From: Sutterella sp.
Lineage (GTDB): Bacteria > Pseudomonadota > Gammaproteobacteria > Burkholderiales > Burkholderiaceae_F
Length of the DNA stretch: 6,892 nt
Assembly: GCA_020025965.1 (NCBI GenBank)
Contig: JAHHRG010000080.1
Coordinates: forward strand, 1-6,892
Direction: 5' to 3'
In this document: positions 1-4,958 of the stretch, in pieces
How positions within the stretch are numbered: position 1 is the stretch's first letter
Layout of the letters: each line of letters opens with the position of its first letter
Position numbers and translations under genes: made by a program
Notes under the pieces: model-generated
Seen by the model: the letters and a program-made list of their open reading frames with translations, nothing else
Databases searched by the model: none
What the model was told of the DNA's origin: nothing

Positions 1-54
1 ACCGCCGACACGCGGATTTTCAATCCGCTGCTCTACCAACTGAGCTACCCAGCC
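1..54 (-). tRNA. tRNA-Phe (anticodon GAA), 3' part cut by window edge
   Basis: Read on the minus strand, this begins with the acceptor strand GGCTGGG, then TA, a D arm (GCTC, loop AGTTGGTA, GAGC), and an anticodon arm with stem GCGGA/TCCGC around the loop TTGAAAA. The anticodon GAA lies at plus positions 19-21 and specifies phenylalanine. The variable loop GTGTC and the 5' strand of the T stem (GGCGG) follow, and the window then ends. The T loop and 3' acceptor strand are outside, so acceptor pairing cannot be checked. The D and anticodon arms are intact and nothing suggests a pseudogene. Confidence 0.95.
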
Positions 55-75
55 GCACAAAAGCGTAGGAGATCA

Positions 76-104
76 ATTTTATTCAGGAAGAATGGGAAAA
101 GCAA
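76..104 (-). promoter_or_regulatory. Putative sigma70 promoter of tRNA-Phe
   Basis: On the minus strand a -35 TTGCTT (plus 99-104) is followed after 17 bp by a -10 TAAAAT (plus 76-81). Transcription would start near position 69, about 15 nt before the mature tRNA 5' end at 54, a normal short tRNA leader. The call rests on motif and spacing only. Confidence 0.55.
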
Positions 105-197
105 GACTTTTTTGAGCGAGGAGAGATATTTATCGGAAAATACCATAAAGACGGTATGTGGTTTCTAACTCTTTTGTTTAGAGAGCAGATGTGTTCA

Positions 198-225
198 TTC
201 AAAATTCAAAGCTTTCCCGTATGAT
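198..225 (+). promoter_or_regulatory. Candidate promoter of dsbC
   Basis: A good -10 hexamer TATGAT (220-225) lies 16 bp after TTCAAA (198-203), a 4/6 match to the -35 consensus. Transcription would start near 232, leaving a leader of about 50 nt before the ATG at 281. A promoter here fits translation starting at 281 and argues against the GTG at 191, which would lie upstream of the transcript. The -10 sits inside a long inverted repeat, as expected if a regulator binds over the promoter. Other promoters further upstream cannot be excluded. Confidence 0.4.
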
Positions 226-238
226 CAAGTCATACGGG
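216..238. repeat. Perfect inverted repeat over the dsbC promoter (possible operator)
   Basis: CCCGTATGA (216-224) and TCATACGGG (230-238) are perfect reverse complements around the 5-nt centre TCAAG. The left arm contains most of the candidate -10 hexamer TATGAT. No T-run follows, so it does not look like an intrinsic terminator. A protein-binding operator is the simplest reading, but the regulator is not identifiable from sequence. Confidence 0.5.
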
Positions 239-248
239 CGACTTGATC
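223..248. repeat. Second, overlapping inverted repeat upstream of dsbC
   Basis: GATCAAGTC (223-231) is perfectly repeated in inverse as GACTTGATC (240-248) around an 8-nt spacer. Its left arm overlaps the centre and right arm of the 216-238 palindrome, so as RNA the two hairpins exclude each other. A further TTTGATCATC lies at 271-280, just before the start codon. The arrangement could be a pair of operator half-site arrays or an alternative-folding leader. Confidence 0.45.
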
Positions 249-280
249 GCTACCTTTCTGTCTCAACTTTTTTGATCATC

Positions 281-1003
281 ATGAAACTGCGAATTCTTTT
301 GGCGGCCGGAATGGGCGCCTTTTGTTTGAGCATGGCTATGCCGTCTGTCGCCCAACCGACCACTCCTCAGGAAGTCAAGACGCGGGTGATGACTAATATG
401 CAGATTGTCCCAGAACGCGTGAGTGCAACAGAAATTCCCGGCGTTTGGGAAATCTACATTGACGAGTCGATGTTCTATGTTGATAGTACGGGGCGTTATC
501 TTATTACGGGACGACTTTTTGACGTTAAGACAAAGGAAGATCTGACCGCTCGAAACCATAAGGAAATCTGGCGTACGAAGTGGAAGGAATGGCCGTTTCA
601 AGATGCTGTGAAGCAGGTCTTCGGCAACGGCGAACGCGAGCTTGTCGTTTTCTCGGATGCCAATTGCACGTATTGCCGCATGATGGAAGGTCGTTATGCA
701 GAAGTTGGCAATCTGACGGTCTACACTTTCATCATGCCGATGCTTCGCGGTGAAGAAAATGCACGTGAAATCGTGTGCGCAAAGGATCCCTCTTCAGCTT
801 GGAGCCAGTGGATGCGAGATCACATTCGTCCGAAGGAAAAAATAAGCAGCGATTGCGATACGAGTGTTCTCTATCGAAATAAGATGCTTGCAGAACGTTA
901 CGGCATCAACAGTGCGCCAACCTTCTTCTTTAAGAGTGGTGAACGCATGAAGGGCGCTATGACGGCGCCGCAACTTGAAACGATGCTACAGTCCGCTCAA
1001 TGA
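281..1003 (+). CDS. dsbC: Thiol:disulfide interchange protein DsbC (periplasmic disulfide isomerase)
   Basis: This is a 240-residue secreted thioredoxin-fold protein. In the family, DsbC is a V-shaped homodimer that reshuffles wrong disulfides in periplasmic proteins and is kept reduced by DsbD. The first 24 residues form a signal peptide (KLR, then a hydrophobic stretch, cleavage predicted after S-V-A24). Residues of about 30-85 fit the N-terminal dimerisation domain. The thioredoxin domain carries the active site C129-T-Y-C132, a second Cys pair C166 (context VCAKDPSSAW) and C192 matching the structural disulfide of E. coli DsbC, and the cis-proline P213 in SAPT. Length is close to the 236 residues of E. 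coli DsbC. The reading frame is open back to a GTG at 191, but that would put 30 polar residues before the signal peptide. The ATG at 281 is preferred although no clear Shine-Dalgarno precedes it. DsbG is a less likely alternative. Confidence 0.9.
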   Translation: MKLRILLAAGMGAFCLSMAMPSVAQPTTPQEVKTRVMTNMQIVPERVSATEIPGVWEIYIDESMFYVDSTGRYLITGRLFDVKTKEDLTARNHKEIWRTKWKEWPFQDAVKQVFGNGERELVVFSDANCTYCRMMEGRYAEVGNLTVYTFIMPMLRGEENAREIVCAKDPSSAWSQWMRDHIRPKEKISSDCDTSVLYRNKMLAERYGINSAPTFFFKSGERMKGAMTAPQLETMLQSAQ

Positions 1004-1018
1004 GCCTATTAAGATAAA

Positions 1019-1051
1019 AAGAGCCTGCACGAATGTTTTCGGCAGGCTCTT
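1019..1051. terminator. Intrinsic terminator between convergent dsbC and mltA
   Basis: AAGAGCCTGC (1019-1028) pairs with GCAGGCTCTT (1042-1051). Inside, CGAA (1030-1033) pairs with TTCG (1038-1041) around the tetraloop TGTT, leaving A1029 bulged. On the minus strand the stem is followed by TTTTTATCTT, counting the last stem bases, which is a proper U-tract, so termination of mltA is well supported. On the plus strand the tail is only TTAATCGTT, so it should be a weaker terminator for dsbC. Confidence 0.85.
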
Positions 1052-1073
1052 AATCGTTCAAGGAGCTTAACAT

Positions 1074-2258
1074 TCAGTGAATGCGGCTGATATCTTCAGG
1101 AAGGAGGCCATTTGGAACGAGTACCCAAGCTGCGACTTGGCTTTTTTGCCGACCAGCTGTGGCACCGGCTTCATCACCAAAGCCCCAGAAATAGTCAAAG
1201 CGAATGACCCCTTTGATGGCGCCACCTGTATCCTGAGCAATCACTGGGCGGGTGAAAGCTATATTGGGGCGCGTCTGCTCAGCATTCACAACGAAGGGGG
1301 TGCCCATTCTCCAGTAGCGCGGATCAACGGCTACGCTCGCTTCGGGAGTGAGCGGTACACCCTGAGCACCGACGGGGCCGAGTTCCGGCGGGCTCAGCCG
1401 TTCAGCAAAGAAGATGTAGCTCGGATTCTGTGCAAGCGCTTCGTTCACTCGATGGGGGTTCTTTTTGGCCCAGGCGGTTATCTTCTGCATGGAGAGTTCA
1501 TGTGATTTCAGGTAACCCTTACGAATGAGCCAATTGCCGATCGAGCGGTAACGGTAGCCGTTTTGGTCGGCAAAACCGACTCGAAGATAAGTCCCGTCGT
1601 CAAGCAGTACACGGCCAGAACCCTGAACCTGCAGGAAGAAACTTGCGATTGGATCGTCAACCCAGGCAAGTGCCCATTGATCCATATCTGTGCGTTCTTG
1701 AATAACACCACGAGTGTCATATGGCACCACATGACGACCGTTGAGCTTGCCGCGAAGGCGGAGGCCTTTTAGCTGCGGATATGTTTCATCAAGGTCAATG
1801 ATGAGAAGATCGTCGGGGACACCGTAGATTGGATAAACGTAGGGGCCGTGCTTTGTGCGGCTACCGTGAAGGAGCGGTTCGTAATAACCAGTCATAAGCC
1901 CCGTGTTTTTCGAAGACAGAAGCTTTCCGTTGCCGAGTTCATCAATACGAACCTGCCAGGGGGTGAACTCGCTGTAGAAGAAACTGCGTGCATTCCCCAC
2001 CGGTACTTCATTCGCGAGTCGACAGACGTTTGTCCACTTGGCATCACGTCCCATGGCAGTTGAGCAAGAATGGCGGAACGATTCGATTGCGCTTTCCCAG
2101 CTCTCATCGCTTGATGGGGGCAAGTCGACAAAGGCCTTTTTGACAAAGGATATCTTATTTTCTTTGATGAGAGGCGGTTCTTCAACGGTTGTACAGGCAG
2201 ACAGGATCAGAGCGCCAACGAGGATAGCACCTAGGGGCTTTAACTTGTGGAGTTTCAT
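1074..2258 (-). CDS. mltA: Membrane-bound lytic murein transglycosylase A (MltA)
   Basis: This is a 394-residue outer-membrane lipoprotein that cleaves the MurNAc-GlcNAc bond of murein and forms 1,6-anhydroMurNAc ends. The signal sequence ends in the lipobox L19-S-A-C22. Residue +2 is Thr rather than Asp, which favours sorting to the outer membrane. The MltA domain spans roughly residues 100-260 (including TGYYEPLLHGSR and FFLQVQGSGRV). The C-terminal 3D domain has its three diagnostic aspartates: D343 in AQDTGGAIKG (catalytic Asp of the family), D355 in RFDYFWG and D362 in GFGDEAG. It ends soon after WVLVP, as in the family, and is slightly longer than the 365 residues in E. coli. The start is the ATG at 2258, with GAGA 8 nt upstream; an in-frame TTG at 2276 would add six residues before the signal. 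It is divergent from rpe. Confidence 0.93.
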   Translation of the reverse strand: MKLHKLKPLGAILVGALILSACTTVEEPPLIKENKISFVKKAFVDLPPSSDESWESAIESFRHSCSTAMGRDAKWTNVCRLANEVPVGNARSFFYSEFTPWQVRIDELGNGKLLSSKNTGLMTGYYEPLLHGSRTKHGPYVYPIYGVPDDLLIIDLDETYPQLKGLRLRGKLNGRHVVPYDTRGVIQERTDMDQWALAWVDDPIASFFLQVQGSGRVLLDDGTYLRVGFADQNGYRYRSIGNWLIRKGYLKSHELSMQKITAWAKKNPHRVNEALAQNPSYIFFAERLSPPELGPVGAQGVPLTPEASVAVDPRYWRMGTPFVVNAEQTRPNIAFTRPVIAQDTGGAIKGVIRFDYFWGFGDEAGATAGRQKSQVAAWVLVPNGLLPEDISRIH

Positions 2259-2383
2259 ATATGCAATCTCGGTCAAATGTCTCGAATTTTTTCTCAGATT
2301 TTAGGCTATGTTGCCCGTCAGAACCTCGAGAACGCAAGAATGAGGCTGTCGCCAAAGGTAAAATAAAAACTGTTGTTATCTAA

Positions 2384-2403
2384 TTGCCTATTGAGGCAAA
2401 GGA
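2384..2403 (+). promoter_or_regulatory. rpe ribosome binding site with adjoining small hairpin
   Basis: AAAGGA (2398-2403) lies 8 nt before the ATG at 2412 and fixes that start. An earlier in-frame ATT at 2373 and the 13 residues it would add have no such signal and no family support. TTGCCT (2384-2389) and AGGCAA (2394-2399) form a 6-bp hairpin with a 4-nt loop whose 3' arm reaches two bases into the Shine-Dalgarno. The rest of the 153-bp gap between mltA and rpe must hold divergent promoters, but no convincing -35/-10 pair was found there. Confidence 0.55.
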
Positions 2404-2411
2404 ATTGTGAA

Positions 2412-3101
2412 ATGCGTACCTGTCGTATCGCCCCCTCCATTCTTTCTGCGGACTTTGCGCGTCTCGGTCAGGAAGTGAGCGACGTTGTTGAAGCCGGTGC
2501 CGACTGGATTCATTTCGACGTGATGGACAATCACTATGTACCGAATCTCACGGTCGGCCCTCAGGTTCTGAAGGCGATCCGTCCTTACACTCAAGCCCCT
2601 ATCGACGTTCATCTGATGATCGAACCAGTGGATTCTCTGATCCCCGCCTTCGTGAAGGCCGGTGCCGATCTGATTACTTTCCACTGCGAAGCTTCGAAAC
2701 ACGTTGACCGTTCCCTTCAGCTCATCCGAGACAGTGGAGTCAAGGCTGGGCTCGTTTTTAATCCTGCCACACCACTGACTTATCTCGATTACGAACTTGA
2801 TCGCATTGACATCATTCTTCTGATGAGTGTAAATCCTGGGTTCGGTGGCCAGAGCTTTATCGAACCGACACTTGAAAAAGTTGCGGCTGTTCGTGCTCGC
2901 CTTGACAAGTACCGTGAGGAAACGGGGCGTGACATCTTCCTCGAAGTCGACGGTGGTATTAAACCATCCAACATTGCCCGCGTAGCCGCGGCAGGTGCCG
3001 ATACTTTTGTCGCTGGATCTGCCATCTTTGGTGCCGGTCACAAAGCTGGTTATGCCGACGTGATGAAGCAGATGCGTCAGGCTGTGGTTGATTTGGGCTG
3101 A
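2412..3101 (+). CDS. rpe: Ribulose-phosphate 3-epimerase
   Basis: This is a 229-residue cytoplasmic TIM-barrel enzyme that interconverts D-ribulose 5-phosphate and D-xylulose 5-phosphate in the pentose phosphate pathway. It shows every family block in order: APSILSADF near the N-terminus, HFDVMDNHYVPN with metal ligand H34 and catalytic D36, DVHLM with ligand H67, FHCEAS, NPATP, the LLMSVNPGFGGQ active-site loop, EVDGGI with catalytic and metal-binding D180, and the phosphate-binding GADTFVAGSAIF. Length matches the roughly 225 residues of E. coli Rpe. It is the first gene of a compact plus-strand cluster, and gph begins 6 nt after its stop, so co-transcription is very likely. Confidence 0.96.
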   Translation: MRTCRIAPSILSADFARLGQEVSDVVEAGADWIHFDVMDNHYVPNLTVGPQVLKAIRPYTQAPIDVHLMIEPVDSLIPAFVKAGADLITFHCEASKHVDRSLQLIRDSGVKAGLVFNPATPLTYLDYELDRIDIILLMSVNPGFGGQSFIEPTLEKVAAVRARLDKYREETGRDIFLEVDGGIKPSNIARVAAAGADTFVAGSAIFGAGHKAGYADVMKQMRQAVVDLG

Positions 3102-3107
3102 TTTGAC

Positions 3108-3794
3108 ATGGCTACGCTCAAGGCTGTCCTCTTTGATTTGGATGGCACACTTGTAGATTCGCTGCCAGAAATTTATTTTGGCGTATGTGAAACCTGTCGA
3201 CGCCTCAAGGTGACGCCGCCCCCGAAAGAAGCCGTTGCTGTCATGATAGGCCGCGGGGTAGTGGTGCTGGTTGAGCGTTTGAAGCGCTATCTGGCCATTC
3301 CTGACAGTATTGCGACTGAAAGTGAAATGCTTCACATCCTTGTTGAAGAATGGAATAAGACGAAGGGAGAAAAGAGTGAGTTTTACCCCGGTGTCTTGGA
3401 AGGTGTTCGCCGTCTTCAAGAGAAGGGCATTCATACGGCAATCGTGACCAACAAGTTGCGTTCTTTGACGGAAGATTTCGTGTGTGTGCGCGGTATCGAA
3501 GGTTTATTCGATACCATCGTTGCCGGTGATGATTGTCCCAAAGCTAAACCTGCCCCCGACATGCTTCTTCGTGCTATGAAGGAGCTCGGTGTCGCGCCCG
3601 AATCGGTGGTGATGGTGGGTGACAGTCGCAACGACGCACTTGCCGCTCGAGCGGCTGGTGTGACAGTTGCTTTGGTTGAGACTGGTTATAACGAGGGTGT
3701 CGGAATCGGTGAATGGGCGCGAGAAGCGGGCTTTACCCGTGTGTATCCTTCCGTTCGTCATGTTTGCCAGGCCATAGTTGCCGGGCGCTTCTAG
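3108..3794 (+). CDS. gph: Phosphoglycolate phosphatase, HAD superfamily
   Basis: This is a 228-residue HAD-superfamily hydrolase. Motif I is F-D10-L-D12-GTLVDS (D10 nucleophile, D12 acid/base), motif II is T114 in IVTNK, motif III is K147 in KAKPAPD, and motif IV is GD172SRND176. The helical cap lies between motif I and motif II (about residues 18-85), as in the Gph/beta-phosphoglucomutase group. Gph removes 2-phosphoglycolate arising from oxidative DNA damage repair or from Rubisco oxygenation. HAD phosphatases are hard to assign by sequence alone, but the position directly after rpe, as in E. coli and many betaproteobacteria, supports gph. It is somewhat shorter than the 252-residue E. coli protein. 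There is no strong Shine-Dalgarno in the 6-nt gap, so translational coupling to rpe is plausible. Confidence 0.85.
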   Translation: MATLKAVLFDLDGTLVDSLPEIYFGVCETCRRLKVTPPPKEAVAVMIGRGVVVLVERLKRYLAIPDSIATESEMLHILVEEWNKTKGEKSEFYPGVLEGVRRLQEKGIHTAIVTNKLRSLTEDFVCVRGIEGLFDTIVAGDDCPKAKPAPDMLLRAMKELGVAPESVVMVGDSRNDALAARAAGVTVALVETGYNEGVGIGEWAREAGFTRVYPSVRHVCQAIVAGRF

Positions 3795-3804
3795 GTAAAT
3801 ATCA

Positions 3805-4239
3805 ATGAAGGACCTTCTTTGTGTAGCACTTTCCGTTTGTGTGCTCATGGTATCGAGCGGTGCTTCGGCGAGCGCTGGTTCGCTCGACGAGATCAATGCT
3901 TGTTATCGCAATGCGGGGGAAGATCGCGATCGTATTCATCACTGTCTCGAAAAAGAGTTCGATGCGCTTGTTACCGAACATAAGGATGTAACGGAACGCG
4001 TAGCCGTGATTGCTAAGTCGTGGGACAAGCCGCATCGTAATCGCGTGCGTTGGGACAGATTGATGCGTTCCAATCAGTCTTTCAAGACTTATGTGAGGCG
4101 TGAGTGCGACTTTATCGAGAGTACGACAAAGGGCGCGCGCATTGTCGAGAAAAATGCGGAGCTTGCCTGCAAGATCAATCTCTACCGGATGCGTGTTGAT
4201 TTTCTCGAAAACCGTTTTCTTTCTGCGGAAAAAGAATGA
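3805..4239 (+). CDS. Small secreted LprI/DUF1311-like protein
   Basis: This is a 144-residue protein with an N-terminal signal peptide (hydrophobic to about residue 20, cleavage predicted after A22-S-A24), so it is probably periplasmic. The mature part has exactly four cysteines: C33, C47, C101 and C122. The C-terminal half, with YVRREC101, a Gly-containing spacer, AC122KINLYRMRVDFL, has the spacing seen in LprI/DUF1311 proteins (W/F..Y R..C ... C...t..R...L). Some members of that group inhibit lysozyme and others have no known role. Two disulfides are likely, and DsbC encoded nearby could act on such a protein. AGGT overlapping the gph stop lies 8 nt before this ATG, and its stop overlaps the ung start (ATGA), so it belongs to the rpe-gph-ung unit. 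The family call is by pattern only and the function is unknown. Confidence 0.7.
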   Translation: MKDLLCVALSVCVLMVSSGASASAGSLDEINACYRNAGEDRDRIHHCLEKEFDALVTEHKDVTERVAVIAKSWDKPHRNRVRWDRLMRSNQSFKTYVRRECDFIESTTKGARIVEKNAELACKINLYRMRVDFLENRFLSAEKE

Positions 4240-4958
4240 GTTTGTCGCTATTTGATGAGATGCCCGTGGGGGCTACGCCAGACATGCACCTGCCAGACGA
4301 CCCCGACTGGCATCGCTTGACGTCCAAGTTTTTTGGTGGAGCTGAAGGAGCGGCTCTCAAAGCTCAGCTAAGCAAACGACTTGCAGCTGGGGCGACGATT
4401 TATCCGCCGCGACCTTTCCGAGCAATGGATGAAACGCCGTTTTCGTCTGTCAAGGTTGTGATCGTTGGTCAGGATCCATATCACGGCCCCGGTCAGGCGG
4501 AAGGACTAGCTTTCTCGGTGCCAGACGGCATTCGCGTGCCACCGTCTCTGCGCAATATTAAAAAGGAATTAACCCGAGATCTTGGTTTGCCAATGACTAA
4601 AAATGGCTCTTTGTGTCCATGGGCCAGCCAAGGCGTTCTCCTTATCAATGCCATTCTAACGGTAGAGGACGGGAAACCTGCAAGTCATCGCAAGTGGGGG
4701 TGGGAAGCGTTAACCGACGAATTGATTCGGGCGGTTTCAGAAAGGCGTCCTGCGGTCGCCTTTCTCTTATGGGGAAATTTCGCGCAGTCAAAAAGGCATC
4801 TTATTGACGAAAGTCGACATCTAGTGCTATGTGCCAACCATCCATCACCGTTGTCGGCGAGTCGACCGCCAGTGCCTTTTATCGGTTGCGGTCATTTCAG
4901 CGAAGCCAACCGATGGTTGGCTTCGAAGGGGGAAACGGAAATTAATTGGTCGATTTAA
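4236..4958 (+). CDS. ung: Uracil-DNA glycosylase, family 1
   Basis: This is a 240-residue base-excision repair enzyme that removes uracil from DNA after cytosine deamination or dUMP misincorporation. The water-activating loop GQD80PY82HGPGQAEG contains the general base D80 and Y82, which excludes thymine. F93 is the stacking residue, N138 (in LLINAIL) reads uracil, and H202 lies in the HPSPLSAS loop that inserts into the DNA minor groove. PPSLRNI and the C-terminal FSEANRWL are also typical. All key family-1 residues are present, and length is near the 229 of E. coli Ung. The start ATG overlaps the stop of the preceding small gene by 4 nt, with GGA six nt upstream, which suggests translational coupling. 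The 3' end overlaps the convergent M61 gene by 17 bp. Confidence 0.96.
   Translation: MSLSLFDEMPVGATPDMHLPDDPDWHRLTSKFFGGAEGAALKAQLSKRLAAGATIYPPRPFRAMDETPFSSVKVVIVGQDPYHGPGQAEGLAFSVPDGIRVPPSLRNIKKELTRDLGLPMTKNGSLCPWASQGVLLINAILTVEDGKPASHRKWGWEALTDELIRAVSERRPAVAFLLWGNFAQSKRHLIDESRHLVLCANHPSPLSASRPPVPFIGCGHFSEANRWLASKGETEINWSI
4901..4925. repeat. 11-bp perfect hairpin inside the 3' end of ung, just past the M61 stop
   Basis: CGAAGCCAACC (4901-4911) pairs perfectly with GGTTGGCTTCG (4915-4925) around the loop GAT. It encodes part of the conserved ung C-terminus (EANRWLAS). On the minus strand it lies 16 nt after the M61 stop codon, where a terminator or mRNA 3'-end stem would be expected. Neither side has a T-run (AAGGGGG on plus, CTGAAATG on minus), so it is not a canonical intrinsic terminator. 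Confidence 0.5.

Noticed and set aside
216..248. Inverted repeats as an intrinsic terminator for upstream transcription
   Set aside because: Neither stem is followed directly by a T-run; the T-rich stretch at 267-273 is about 20 nt too far away.
191..280. N-terminal 30-residue extension of DsbC from a GTG at 191
   Set aside because: It would place a polar segment before a good signal peptide, has no ribosome binding site, and overlaps the inverted repeats and candidate promoter.
1077..1505. 142-residue open frame on the plus strand opposite mltA
   Set aside because: It is a shadow of the mltA 3D domain region, with no ribosome binding site or domain.
2388..3434. 348-residue open frame on the minus strand
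   Set aside because: It lies opposite rpe and the start of gph, both with full family motifs. Its translation has no recognisable domain and is rich in His and Arg, typical of an antisense shadow.
3504..3896. 130-residue open frame on the minus strand
   Set aside because: It crosses the gph/small-gene junction in antisense and shows no family features.
4901..4925. Hairpin as a canonical rho-independent terminator
   Set aside because: There is no U-tract on either strand, so it was kept only as a repeat of uncertain role.
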